The notes beneath the pieces are model-generated. The model was not told where the DNA came from. It searched no databases and worked only from the letters and a program-made list of their open reading frames with translations. The position numbers were made by a program, and so were the translations under genes. Below, one piece after another: positions 1-8,401 of a stretch of DNA of 64,000 nt (within the stretch, counting starts at the first letter, position 1; the number at the start of each line of letters is the position of its first letter). Origin of the DNA: Candidatus Villigracilis proximus (GTDB lineage Bacteria; Chloroflexota; Anaerolineae; Anaerolineales; Villigracilaceae). The stretch covers positions 76,453 to 140,452 of the forward strand of contig JADKBB010000013.1 of NCBI GenBank assembly GCA_016715195.1. The letters run 5' to 3'.

Positions 1-3000
1 ATGTAGGATTGGGCTTCTGCTGGAATGCCCACTCCGGTATCTGAGACCTGGATCACCCATTGTTCGGGAATGGGGCGGCGAAGGCTAAGATGTATTTCAC
101 CTTTGGCTGTGAATTTAATGGCGTTGCCGACAAGGTTGATCATGATCTGTTGCAGGCGCTGCATGTCTCCGGTGAGTGTTTCGGGCATGTCAGGGAAGAG
201 GGTGGTATTTAATATTAGTCCCTTGTTCTTCGCGAGGACGGACATGGTGGTCTCAACCTTTTTTAATATTTCTGCGGGGGAAAATTTTTCGCGCTTTAAT
301 ACAACAGACCTGGTTTCGATCTGGGCTTCATCCAGCAGGTCGTTAATGATGCTGGTCAGATATTGTGTGCTGGCCATGATCTGTTGGGTCGCATTTTTTT
401 GTTCGTCTGTGAGTTTTCCGAATGTATCGTGATGTAATAATTCAGCGTAGCCGATCACGCCGCCCAGTGGAGTGCGAAGTTCGTGACTGACTCTTGCAAG
501 CAGCTGGCTTTTTAATTGACTGGCTTCCACGGCCTGGTCTCTGGCGATGAAGAGCGCTTCGTATGCCTGTTTTAGTTTTGTAATATCACGCGCCACGGCT
601 TGGATGCCGAGGGGTTGACCATTCTCTATGATGAGCTGCACGTTTTGACCGAGCCAGATTTCCTGTCCGCTGGCGGGCTTGGCGATAAACTCATGATAGG
701 TGGTTTGCTTGTGTTCAGCAACCTGTTCTTTATATACACGGATTAATTCGTCATGTGAAGCGGGTGCGGCCAATTCGAGAAAGTGTCTGCCAATGACCTG
801 CGACTCTTCAGTGAAGCCGAAGAGTTTCATGGCGGTTGGGTTGAAGTATGTGAACCGGCCTTCCATATCGGCGCGGTAGATAAGATCGCTGGCGCTTTCC
901 ACGATCTGTCTAAAGCGGACTTCGCTTTCCAGCAGGAGTGTTTCGGCGTGTTTGCGTCCGATAATTCCTGCGATCACATCTGCCACTGTGTGCAGGAATA
1001 ATTCTTCATCTTCTGATTTTTGATGTCCGTGAGGCAGATAAAGCACGATGACGCCTAACACTTTATTGCCCGACATGATCGGAATATTATAGTGGCCGTG
1101 GTCTTCCATGCCTTGATATGTGATCTCGTGTTTTTCGTCGACACAATCTGAAAATTGGATCTGGCGCGTGGCGGCAGCCTGCCCGCACAGACACTGTCCA
1201 AATTTAACGTTCGCGCACAGGGTATGCAGAGGAGAAGCAAGGTTTTTATGTGCTTTTAATACCAACACATTGGGTTGATCTTCCACCAGGAAGATTCCGC
1301 CTTTGGGGGTGAGTGTCATCCAGGAAAGGGATAGGATTTCATCCAGAATGGACGGCAATAAATTATCAAGTGAGATATCTTTCAATCCGAGTTCCAACAG
1401 GGAGCTAAGGCTTTTTTGCTGCTGAAGATTGAAATTAAGTTTTTCCTCGGTGCGTTTACGTTCGGAAATTTCAGTTAAAGCAGAATCGTACAGGTTGACA
1501 TTATCAAGCACCAGTCCCAACATGCGCGAGAAAAGAATTCCGGTTTGGATCTCTTCGGCGGTAAATGTGTGATCTGGTTTGGTTCTGCCTACGGCCAGAA
1601 TGGCAACGCATTGGTTGTTTACCAGCACAGGGAAATCGGCTGTGGCGGATAAACCAGTGTACGAAGCCACTTCAGTACGCCGCCCTGACCATGCTCCATA
1701 GTCATCCAAGACAACAGGCTCACCTGTATCGTACACCTGCCATGAAAGCTTTGATTGCTCACGGGTGGAGCGTTCACCGATCAAGTTGGATTGATTCTGT
1801 GTCGCAGAGGACACGACCAACTCTTCGCCTTCGATCAGGTCAAACTCTGCGTAGGGTGCATCAAGCAGGTCTGCGGCACGGTCCACGATGGCTTGAAACA
1901 GGTCGGCAGGATTGCGGCGATTTAATAGGTCGAGTGTGATCTGATGCAAAACAGAAAGGTAGTCATTTTGTTTTTCGAGTTGCTCACGTGCAATGCGCTG
2001 TTCGGTGACATCCTGCTTGATCGCGATAAAGCGCAGTATTTTCCCCGCTTCATCCACGACCGGTGTGATGGTCTGCTCTTCGATATACAGACTCCCATCT
2101 TTGCGGCGGTTGGTGATCTCGCCCTGCCATACTTGTCCGCTATTAACGGTATGCCATAGATTTTGATAAAAGGCTTTGTCGTGTTTTCCTGATTTTAATA
2201 GATTGGTAGTTTGACCGACTGCTTCCTGTAGTGTGTACCCTGTAAGACGGGTGAAGGCGGGGTTTGTCCATTCGATCCGGCCATTAAAGTCCGAGATCAC
2301 GATCGCGTTGTCTGCGGATTCCAGCGCCACGCGTTGCATGTGGAGCTGCTCTTCGGCCTGTTTGCTTCTGGAGAGATCGCGTACGATGACCAATCTCACC
2401 ACTTTTTCACCTATGCTCTGGGTTTGTCCGCTGACCTCAACTTGAAAGACTTCTCCGCTGGCGCGCTGATTTAGCGTTTCGATGGTTTCCCGTATGGAAC
2501 TGCTTAGTGTTCCTGTGCCCGGTAATATGAGAGCCATATCTGCCGGGACCAGATCTCGTACGGTTTTGGTTAAGAATTCATCATAGGTGTAGCCATACAT
2601 TTCACAGGCAGCCTGATTAACATCCAGTACTTCTCCTGATTCGCTTTCCACGAAAATGGCTTCCTGCACGCCGTCGAATATGTCGCGATAGCGTGACTGG
2701 CTTTCGCGTAATTTCTTTTCGGCCAGTTTGCGTTCTGTGATGTTACGCATACTGCCTTCCGTGCCGACCGGCTGTCCATTTGCATTGAAAAATGCGCCCG
2801 CTGTGACCGAGACAAAGAGGTTGCTTCCATCCTTCTTTTTCAGGCGTACTTCGAAGTCGTTGACAAAACCTTTTTCGACGATCGCAGTTACCAGGGCTTC
2901 ATAATCCTCAGGGAAGGCATAGAACTCAACAACGTTAAGCCCAATGATTTCCTTTTGTGTATACCCGGTTTGTTTTTCAATGGATGGGCTTACGCTGGTA

Positions 3001-4124
3001 AGCGTGCCGTGATAATCGGTCTCGTAAAGTACATCTTCAAGGTTTTCATAAATGCGGCGGTATTTTTCTTCACTTTCCCGCAGGGCCAGTTCCTGTACCT
3101 TGGTCTTTGTAATATCACGCAGCAGGAGCAGACGTCCGATGAAATTTTTTCGCTTGTTGTATAGCGGAGATACCCCCAGCTCGATCCATTTCTTTTGGCT
3201 GCCTTCCCCAAATATAACCTCGTCGTGAACTGTTTTCTGGTGATTAAAAATATCGGGCCAGGACTTGAAGTTCTCTCTGATATCCCGGCCGATCGCTTCT
3301 TTGGCGTTTATCCCGGTCAGCTTCCGGGCAGTCGGATTGATATCTACAATCTGATTCTGTTCGTTCAGCACGATCACGCCGTCGCTCATTTCTTCAACGA
3401 TCAACTCGCGCGCAACGGGACTGATATCCAGCATACGATACTGGAACAGGGCAAAAGAAAAGCCAAGGGTGGTGACAGTAAAGGCAAAGGGAGTCAGATC
3501 GATCAGCACGCTTCCTGTAAAAAACAGGATGTTACTTATCAGCGGCGCGAAGATGGCAATAATGAATGCTGCAATTTGCCTGCGATACATGTTTTGATAG
3601 TTGGTGTATGTCCACTGAAGCAGCAGAACTGTGGCTGCCAGAATCAGGAGATAGCTAAAGGAAACGTATATCAGATTGATCACACTGCGTGTAAAGACCA
3701 ACACCAAAAATGGTCCGCTTTGGACAAGTTCGTAGGTAGGCCAGTATAGATGATGTAATTCGTTTGTAAATGTGAACAGGGTAATGATGATGGATAAGCC
3801 AAAGAGCCCCCATAGCAGGGAGCGGGTCACCCATTTCTTGTGGCCGGTGTATTCAAGGGCAAAAAGAAACAGATAAGGCGTTACAAAATTTGATCCTATT
3901 TGTCTTGCCGTGTTCCAGAATATCTGGGCATCCATGTTCGTGCCGGCGGTAATTTGAAGCAGGTAACAAATTCCCCACCAGACCGTGGAAAATATCAGCA
4001 GGCCAAGCCACATCGCGCCCGGTGCAGATTGACGCCGGTGTTTCCATACTTGAATGCCGATCAAAATGGAAATGACCGGAGATAATAGAAGTGGGATCAA
4101 ATAGATGAAAAATTGAAGTTGCAT
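1..4124 (-). CDS. Multi-sensor hybrid-length histidine kinase: 7TM, five PAS, two GAF, HisKA, HATPase (3' end outside window)
   Basis: Membrane sensor kinase, cut by the left edge inside its ATPase domain; at least 1374 residues are visible. The start is ATG at 4124 with AAGGA upstream. The first ~220 residues are hydrophobic and resemble the 7TM N-terminal module of histidine kinases. PAS domains follow at roughly 235-345, 345-455, 475-590 and 595-715, then GAF-like domains at ~725-880 and ~890-1040 and a fifth PAS at ~1045-1165. The HisKA H-box reads VSHELRTPLGG with the phosphorylated His near residue 1214. The ATPase N-box (NLVGNAIKFT) and G1 box (DTGVGIP) lie at the edge. Ligands and partner regulator are unknown. 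It is transcribed divergently from the DUF4405 operon. Domain order was read from translation, so boundaries are approximate. Confidence 0.88.
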   Translation of the reverse strand, partial: MQLQFFIYLIPLLLSPVISILIGIQVWKHRRQSAPGAMWLGLLIFSTVWWGICYLLQITAGTNMDAQIFWNTARQIGSNFVTPYLFLFALEYTGHKKWVTRSLLWGLFGLSIIITLFTFTNELHHLYWPTYELVQSGPFLVLVFTRSVINLIYVSFSYLLILAATVLLLQWTYTNYQNMYRRQIAAFIIAIFAPLISNILFFTGSVLIDLTPFAFTVTTLGFSFALFQYRMLDISPVARELIVEEMSDGVIVLNEQNQIVDINPTARKLTGINAKEAIGRDIRENFKSWPDIFNHQKTVHDEVIFGEGSQKKWIELGVSPLYNKRKNFIGRLLLLRDITKTKVQELALRESEEKYRRIYENLEDVLYETDYHGTLTSVSPSIEKQTGYTQKEIIGLNVVEFYAFPEDYEALVTAIVEKGFVNDFEVRLKKKDGSNLFVSVTAGAFFNANGQPVGTEGSMRNITERKLAEKKLRESQSRYRDIFDGVQEAIFVESESGEVLDVNQAACEMYGYTYDEFLTKTVRDLVPADMALILPGTGTLSSSIRETIETLNQRASGEVFQVEVSGQTQSIGEKVVRLVIVRDLSRSKQAEEQLHMQRVALESADNAIVISDFNGRIEWTNPAFTRLTGYTLQEAVGQTTNLLKSGKHDKAFYQNLWHTVNSGQVWQGEITNRRKDGSLYIEEQTITPVVDEAGKILRFIAIKQDVTEQRIAREQLEKQNDYLSVLHQITLDLLNRRNPADLFQAIVDRAADLLDAPYAEFDLIEGEELVVSSATQNQSNLIGERSTREQSKLSWQVYDTGEPVVLDDYGAWSGRRTEVASYTGLSATADFPVLVNNQCVAILAVGRTKPDHTFTAEEIQTGILFSRMLGLVLDNVNLYDSALTEISERKRTEEKLNFNLQQQKSLSSLLELGLKDISLDNLLPSILDEILSLSWMTLTPKGGIFLVEDQPNVLVLKAHKNLASPLHTLCANVKFGQCLCGQAAATRQIQFSDCVDEKHEITYQGMEDHGHYNIPIMSGNKVLGVIVLYLPHGHQKSEDEELFLHTVADVIAGIIGRKHAETLLLESEVRFRQIVESASDLIYRADMEGRFTYFNPTAMKLFGFTEESQVIGRHFLELAAPASHDELIRVYKEQVAEHKQTTYHEFIAKPASGQEIWLGQNVQLIIENGQPLGIQAVARDITKLKQAYEALFIARDQAVEASQLKSQLLARVSHELRTPLGGVIGYAELLHHDTFGKLTDEQKNATQQIMASTQYLTSIINDLLDEAQIETRSVVLKREKFSPAEILKKVETTMSVLAKNKGLILNTTLFPDMPETLTGDMQRLQQIMINLVGNAIKFTAKGEIHLSLRRPIPEQWVIQVSDTGVGIPAEAQSY

Positions 4125-4188
4125 CGGAATTCCTTGGTCTGGCTGCTTTTATTGAATGATTTTACCTTATTCATTTCCTGTAAATGGT

Positions 4189-4203
4189 TGTCAAATTGTG
4201 ACA
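4189..4203. promoter_or_regulatory. 15-bp inverted repeat in divergent promoter region
   Basis: TGTCA and TGACA arms flank five bases between the divergent sensor kinase and DUF4405 genes. This geometry is common for dimeric regulators, but the protein that would bind is unknown and the arms are short enough to occur by chance. Confidence 0.25.
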
Positions 4204-4225
4204 TTTATTTTTACAAGTTCTTCAT

Positions 4226-4274
4226 ATTTCTTTCGCATTCCTTCCACCTGTTTCGTCCCCCCGGATCATAGAAT
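4226..4274 (+). promoter_or_regulatory. Putative OmpR-type direct-repeat operator plus -10 box upstream of first DUF4405 operon
   Basis: Two adjacent 11-bp repeats, ATTTCTTTCGC (4226-4236) and ATTCCTTCCAC (4237-4247), are followed after 21 bases by TAGAAT (4269-4274). The same arrangement occurs at 5188-5245, 8352-8401, 12567-12614 and 13235-13281. The function as a response-regulator site is inferred from the 11-bp spacing typical of OmpR/PhoB-family regulators. Confidence 0.5.
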
Positions 4275-4309
4275 ATTGAAAGTTAGTTACATAAATAAAG
4301 GAGAACAAC

Positions 4310-4813
4310 ATGTCAAAACAAAACTTAACCAAACTCTTTCTTGATCTCGGCACCTTCGTTGCCCTGTTGATCGCAAGCGCACCCCACTTCACCGGAGATG
4401 CCATTCACGAGTGGCTTTCACTTGCCCTAGGTGGCGCAATCATCGTCCACCTGCTATTGAACTGGAACTGGATCGTGCAGATCACGGCTCGTCTGTTTGC
4501 GAAAGTTGCGAAGGGTCAACGTTTCAACTACATTCTTAACTGGGGCCTGTTCGCCAGTGGAATCATGATCATGCTCTCAGGGCTGATGATCTCCAAGACT
4601 GTGGTGCCATTCTTTGGAATTTCCCTGCCCGAGAACATGTCCTGGAAACAACTGCATGAACTTTCCACCAACATCACCATGATCTTGATGGGTCTGCATG
4701 TCGCCACTCACTGGAGTTGGATCACGAACATGCTTAAGCGGATGCTTGTTCCCCGCGCTGCCGCTCCTGTCATCTCCGCCCCTGTATTGTCCATGCACAG
4801 AAAGGATGCATAA
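4310..4813 (+). CDS. DUF4405 membrane protein (cytochrome b-like), copy 1
   Basis: A 167-residue polytopic membrane protein with about four hydrophobic segments. Conserved histidines lie in or beside the membrane spans: H26, H33 (IHEWLSL), H47 (VHLLLNW), H116 (LHELS), H130 and H134 (LHVATHW). This pattern matches the DUF4405 family, which is thought to bind haem like a small cytochrome b and occurs beside extracytoplasmic flavoprotein electron-transfer systems. Heme binding here is inferred, not shown. ATG is preceded by AAGGAG. It sits two bases before a small membrane protein gene, and the same pair is duplicated at 5270-6123, so the two gene types probably work together. A direct-repeat operator lies upstream at 4226-4247. 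Confidence 0.8.
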   Translation: MSKQNLTKLFLDLGTFVALLIASAPHFTGDAIHEWLSLALGGAIIVHLLLNWNWIVQITARLFAKVAKGQRFNYILNWGLFASGIMIMLSGLMISKTVVPFFGISLPENMSWKQLHELSTNITMILMGLHVATHWSWITNMLKRMLVPRAAAPVISAPVLSMHRKDA

Positions 4814-4815
4814 TC

Positions 4816-5118
4816 ATGAAAACAATCTTCAAAGTACTGGTAATTCTTGTTGTCGCAATTCTGGTCGGCGGATTATTCTACGGAGCAGTGACCGCCAGTT
4901 CCTCTGGCACAGACCAGACAGCCATGTCTGAGCGGCCACACTCCGAAGGAGGTTTTGAACGTCATGAAGGCGGTGAATCTGGCGGAATTCAATTCCCCGC
5001 TGACGCAGTAAAAAACCTGCTGATTATCACAGTCATCGCGACACTTTATGTGAATATCTCCCGGTGGATTAAAAAAGCTGGCCCGGTTTCAACAAAAAAC
5101 CCCGTAATTTCCTCCTGA
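4816..5118 (+). CDS. Small two-segment membrane protein paired with DUF4405, copy 1
   Basis: A 100-residue protein with an N-terminal hydrophobic segment (about 5-27), a hydrophilic loop rich in Gly, Glu, His and Ser (about 30-60), and a second hydrophobic segment (about 65-85) followed by a Lys-rich tail. The ATG lies two bases after the DUF4405 stop codon, so the pair is probably co-translated. It resembles the product at 5785-6123 in layout, and more loosely the one at 12670-13155: two membrane spans around a low-complexity outer loop. No named family was recognised. A subunit or partner of the DUF4405 protein is a reasonable inference from the repeated pairing. A terminator follows at 5150-5184. 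Confidence 0.7.
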   Translation: MKTIFKVLVILVVAILVGGLFYGAVTASSSGTDQTAMSERPHSEGGFERHEGGESGGIQFPADAVKNLLIITVIATLYVNISRWIKKAGPVSTKNPVISS

Positions 5119-5149
5119 CAGGCTTAATATCCACCGCCTCCATCTTCCA

Positions 5150-5184
5150 TCCCTTCTGAAGCGAAAATTCAGAAGGGATTTTTT
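5150..5184 (+). terminator. Rho-independent terminator after first DUF4405 pair
   Basis: An 11-bp perfect stem (arms 5150-5160 and 5168-5178) with a seven-base loop is followed directly by six T residues. Confidence 0.85.
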
Positions 5185-5187
5185 ACA

Positions 5188-5245
5188 ACATCTTCACAAT
5201 TTATCCGTAATTTCCCTACCATGAAAATTTGAAACCCCATAAAAT
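5188..5245 (+). promoter_or_regulatory. Putative OmpR-type direct-repeat operator plus -10 box upstream of second DUF4405 operon
   Basis: Two 11-bp repeats, ATTTATCCGTA (5199-5209) and ATTTCCCTACC (5210-5220), are preceded in phase by a third, weaker copy (5188-5198, ending CTTCACA). After 19 bases comes TAAAAT (5240-5245), a good -10 box. It shares its pattern with four other sites in the window. Confidence 0.5.
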
Positions 5246-5269
5246 AGTGAAACTACACAAGGAGATAAT

Positions 5270-5788
5270 ATGACCAACGAGGTATCAAAAGGCGCTGTAA
5301 GCCAGACAAAAAGCAAGTTGTGGGTGGATGTTTTGATCTTTATCGGATTTTTGATCACCATGGATCCGCATACCAGCGGACTCGCCATTCACGAATGGCT
5401 GAGCCTGTCCATGATCGGGGCGATGGTTGTCCATTTGTTATTAAACTGGGATTGGATCGCAGAGATCACGCGCCGGTTTCTGGGAAAACTGGGCGGGCAA
5501 AATCGCATCAACTACATTTTGAACTGGCTATTGTTCATTGACGGAACACTCATCATGATTTCCGGCATCATGATCTCGGAAATTGCCTTGCCATTAATGG
5601 GCATCCAACTTCCGTTGGGATTTGCCTGGCGCAGACTGCATGATATGTCTGCCAATATCGCTTTGCTGCTGCTGGGAATTCACACGGCTTTGCATTGGAA
5701 CTGGATCGTGAATACTTTCAATAAATATCTGATCCAGCCTGTTGTGCGGTTGTTTTCTGCCAAACAAAAGAAGGATGTTTCATTATGA
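5270..5788 (+). CDS. DUF4405 membrane protein (cytochrome b-like), copy 2
   Basis: A 172-residue paralogue of the protein at 4310-4813. It keeps the same signature in the same order: a PH motif, IHEWLSLSM, VHLLLNWDW, INYILNWLLF, GIMIS, then LHDMS, GIHTALHWNW. The shared histidines are candidate axial haem ligands for a small b-type cytochrome. The start ATG has AAGGAGAT seven bases upstream. Its stop overlaps the ATG of the next gene by four bases (ATGA), which indicates translational coupling. It has its own promoter region with direct repeats at 5188-5220, so the two pairs are separate transcription units that look co-regulated. Confidence 0.8.
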   Translation: MTNEVSKGAVSQTKSKLWVDVLIFIGFLITMDPHTSGLAIHEWLSLSMIGAMVVHLLLNWDWIAEITRRFLGKLGGQNRINYILNWLLFIDGTLIMISGIMISEIALPLMGIQLPLGFAWRRLHDMSANIALLLLGIHTALHWNWIVNTFNKYLIQPVVRLFSAKQKKDVSL

Positions 5789-6123
5789 TGAAAATCCTTG
5801 GACGAACTTTTGTCATTCTTGCGGTCTTCGCTATTTTCTCAGGTTTGATGGTAACTGCGGTCAACGCGAGCGGGGCAAATCTGCCTGATTTTGACGGCAC
5901 TCCCCAGTTCCGCCCCGACGGCGATGGGGATGGTTTCAGACCTGAAGGCGGTGAGAACCGGCGTGAACGCGGCGAGGGTGGTTTGAATGGTCCGCGCTGG
6001 CTGTTTGGGCTGATCAAGAATGTGGGTGTGATGGCGGTGCTGGTGACGATCATTGTCTGGCCGAAGAGTGTGGCGAAGAAGAAAAAGAAGAATTCAGGAA
6101 GTAGAACCATCAAAAGCGAGTGA
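5785..6123 (+). CDS. Small membrane protein with Gly/Asp/Arg-rich loop paired with DUF4405, copy 2
   Basis: A 112-residue protein: hydrophobic segment at about 4-26 (possibly a signal anchor), a central loop of Asp, Gly, Arg and Glu (about 30-72), a second hydrophobic segment (about 75-97) and a strongly basic tail containing KKKKK. It overlaps the DUF4405 stop codon by ATGA. The layout matches the product at 4816-5118, although the loops share composition more than sequence. No known domain was recognised. The repeated DUF4405 pairing suggests a common complex, perhaps an electron-transfer or sensing unit at the outer face of the membrane. That role is an inference only. Confidence 0.7.
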   Translation: MMKILGRTFVILAVFAIFSGLMVTAVNASGANLPDFDGTPQFRPDGDGDGFRPEGGENRRERGEGGLNGPRWLFGLIKNVGVMAVLVTIIVWPKSVAKKKKKNSGSRTIKSE

Positions 6124-6134
6124 TAAGTGACAAA

Positions 6135-6166
6135 AGAGGCGTTCCAAGCGGAACGACTCTTTTTAT
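6135..6166 (+). terminator. Rho-independent terminator after second DUF4405 pair
   Basis: Stem arms 6135-6145 and 6150-6160 (one mismatch in 11) close an AAGC loop and are followed by a T-rich stretch starting TTTTATT. Confidence 0.8.
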
Positions 6167-6217
6167 TACTACCTGTGATTTGATTTATTTGATCTATTGC
6201 AAAAGTCTGTTTTTTTT

Positions 6218-6244
6218 ACCACAAAGGCACAAAGTCTCAGAGAC
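6218..6244. repeat. Short intergenic element of the ACCACAAAGGCACAAAG type
   Basis: A stretch reading ACCACAAAGGCACAAAG leads into the inverted repeat GTCTC-A-GAGAC (6234-6244). It resembles degenerate ACCACAGAGACACAGAG-like sequences that recur in intergenic DNA of several bacterial phyla. A related-looking element lies at 16938-16989. Identity as a dispersed repeat cannot be tested from one window. Confidence 0.3.
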
Positions 6245-6293
6245 TCGAAGAAAAAAACTTAGTGGCTTATTGCGCATTAGTTATGCAAGAGGT

Positions 6294-7638
6294 CTATTGT
6301 TTTATAAGCGGCAAGTGGATAATGACTTTTAATCCTTTGCCTTTTTCGCTTTCAGCCCAGATCCTGCCTTTGTGCATTTCCACAATGGACTTGGCAATGG
6401 CAAGGCCGAGACCTGAGCCGCCGTCGTTGCGATTACGGGATTCATCGGCGCGGTAGAAGCGGTCGAAGAGATGCGCGGCGTCTTCGGGGGTGACTCCGTT
6501 GCCGCTGTCTTGAATGCTGATCTCGGCTTGACTTCCAATTTGTTTGATGCTGATATGTACGCGGCCTTCTTCGGGAGTGTAATGCAGGGCGTTATCGAGA
6601 ATATTCGTCAGCACTTGCGAGAAGCGGATCGGGTCAAGATTCACTTCAGAATTTCAGGAGCAGGTTCCAGATTAAGGGTGATGCGCTTTTGATTGAACTG
6701 GATCATGTAATGGGATTGGATGTCGCCCAGTAGTTTGTTAATGTCCACGGGTTGGAATTCCACTGAGAGTTCGCCCGCATCGGCAAGGGATAAAGTGCGC
6801 AGGTCTTTGACGAGTTGTTCGAGTCTTTCGGCTTCTTCGCGGATGATCTCGAAGTTTTCTTTTGAGGGCGGCAGGACGCCATCATGCACGGCTTCGGCGT
6901 GACCGATGATGAGGCTGAGCGGTGTGCGCAGTTCGTGGGCAATATCGGCGGTCATTTGTTTGCGCAGATTGAAGGAGCGGTTGAGATCGTCGTTCATCTT
7001 ATTGAAGGATGAAGCAAGTTCTCCAATTTCATCACGCGAGCGGACAGGCACCTGTTGACCGAAATTTCCGCCGGCCATTTCATGCGTGGCTTTGGTTAAC
7101 TCGCGAATGGGGCGGGTGATGGTGCGCGAAAGAATGGAGCCAAAAATAAAAGCGAGGATGATCGTGCCGATGGCGGTGAGAAAAAGAGAAAGATCAAGCC
7201 TTTTGATAAATTCATCTTCCATGGGGTCGCGTTTATCGGGCGGCCTTTCAATCAACAGATGACCAACCGCGATGTCGTTGGCTTTGAGGACGATCGATTG
7301 ATTGAGCACATCCGCGCTGACGGTATCGCCAATTTTGTGCGCGAAACTTTCCATAACGACGATGCCATGAATATCAGTGGCAAAAAATAGAAGGATTATC
7401 GCCTTGTTGGGGTCAAACTGGGTGGCACGTTGAAGCGCGGTTTTAACGTCATCCCAGCTGTTGTTGGTTTCGTAATAATTGACGGAGAGTTCATCGAGCC
7501 AGTTCTGCTTCGTAGTGGTTGTAAATAAATTTATCGAACTCGCGGTTGGTGGAAAAGCGGATGGAATGCACAATCACGCCGATGCTGAACAGGCTGACTG
7601 CAAGAAATGCAAGGATCAGTTTGGTAGTTAGGTATCAT
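6294..7638 (-). pseudogene. Sensor histidine kinase (BaeS-like), frameshifted in at least two places
   Basis: Inner-membrane sensor kinase of the partner response regulator just upstream. Reading across frames gives TM1 (LILAFLAVSLFSIG), an outer sensor of ~130 residues, TM2 (LFLTAIGTIILAFIFGSIL), HAMP, HisKA (DIAHELRTPLS) and a full ATPase (NILDNALHYT, DSGNGV, GLGLAIAKS). The frame breaks near 7508, where one extra G separates TM1 from the sensor domain, and near 6643, where one missing G ends the HisKA part and a GTG-led frame continues the ATPase. A further one-base correction would be needed to use ATG at 7638. All conserved residues survive, so sequence error is as likely as decay. The longest intact pieces are 6641-7573 and 6294-6644. 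Confidence 0.8.
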
Positions 7639-8254
7639 TTAAGCCTTTGCTCAAGCGATAGCCTACACCGTACACGGTTTCAATGTGATTGGTTTGCGCG
7701 GATCATCTCCCACTTACATCGAGCAGATCGAGGCGCGAGAAGACGCGGCCCGGAGTTCCCATGAGGGCGGCGAGCAGATCAAACTCGGAAGGGGTCAGGT
7801 CAATGCTGCGTTCGCCGACCAGCACTTCACGGCTGTCGCGGTCTAAAATAATATCGGCTACCTTGAGCGTTTTACCGGTCGGTTCAGATTTGCCCATGCG
7901 GCGCAAGACATTGCGCACACGCGCCATCAACTCACGCGGCTTGAACGGCTTCACCACATAATCATCCGCGCCGAGTTCCAACCCAATGATCTTGTCGTCA
8001 TCTTCCACCTTGGCCGTCAGCATAATGATCGGAGTATCATGTTCGGCGCGATGAATGCGCATGAAGTCATAACCGTTCATCTCGGGCATCATGATATCGA
8101 GAATGATCAGGTCTGGGTTTTCTCTGTCTGCAACGGTCAGCGCTTCCTTGCCGTTGAAGGCGGTCGCAACGCGATATCCCTCCTGCGTGAGATAACTTTC
8201 CACAAGGGAGACGAGTCGTTTTTCATCATCGACGATCAGAATGGTTTGAGGCAT
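7628..8254 (-). pseudogene. OmpR/PhoB-family response regulator with truncated DNA-binding domain
   Basis: The receiver domain is complete: DD at the acidic pocket (VDDEKRL), phosphorylation Asp in LIILDIMMPEMNG, Thr in IMLTAKVED and Lys in YVVKPFKP. A winged-helix domain begins normally (LTPSEFDLLAALMGTPGRVFSR), then hits TGA at 7705-7703 after LLDVSGR. In the same frame the text resumes with QTNHIETVYGVGYRL, the normal family ending, and stops at 7628. About 20-25 residues that should hold the recognition helix are missing. The gene therefore has an internal deletion plus an in-frame stop, or an assembly error. It overlaps the kinase gene and would drive the direct-repeat promoters described in this window if functional. 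Confidence 0.8.
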
Positions 8255-8287
8255 GGGTTAATTCTTTCTTTTTATTTTTCAGTTGAA

Positions 8288-8330
8288 CACCCCGAAGATT
8301 TTGTAAACTATTTTTGAAGCCTTCGGGGTG
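8288..8330. repeat. 10-bp inverted repeat between response-regulator promoter and gene
   Basis: Perfect arms CACCCCGAAG (8288-8297) and CTTCGGGGTG (8321-8330) enclose 23 bases within the leader of the response-regulator gene. There is no T-run on either strand, so a leader hairpin is more likely than a terminator. Confidence 0.35.
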
Positions 8331-8351
8331 ATGTTTAATTTTTGTAATTGC

Positions 8352-8401
8352 ATTATGCCATAAGGAAGGCTGGTTGGCGTGTGAAGAAATTGTGTGGAAA
8401 T
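8352..8401 (-). promoter_or_regulatory. Putative direct-repeat operator plus -10 box upstream of the two-component genes
   Basis: On the minus strand two perfect-phase 11-bp repeats, ATTTCCACACA (8401-8391) and ATTTCTTCACA (8390-8380), match each other at 9 of 11 positions. After 22 bases comes CATAAT (8357-8352). The site begins immediately after the stop codon of the upstream lipoprotein gene. It would allow autoregulation of the response regulator. Confidence 0.55.

Noticed and set aside
3195..3749. 184-codon plus-strand ORF
   Set aside because: It is a shadow of the sensor kinase PAS region on the other strand.
7703..7705. Stop-codon readthrough or selenocysteine at the TGA in the response regulator
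   Set aside because: The recognition-helix segment itself is missing, no SECIS-like hairpin was noticed, and a Sec residue has no role in this fold.
8288..8330. Inverted repeat as a rho-independent terminator
   Set aside because: Neither strand has a T-run after the stem, and the loop is long.
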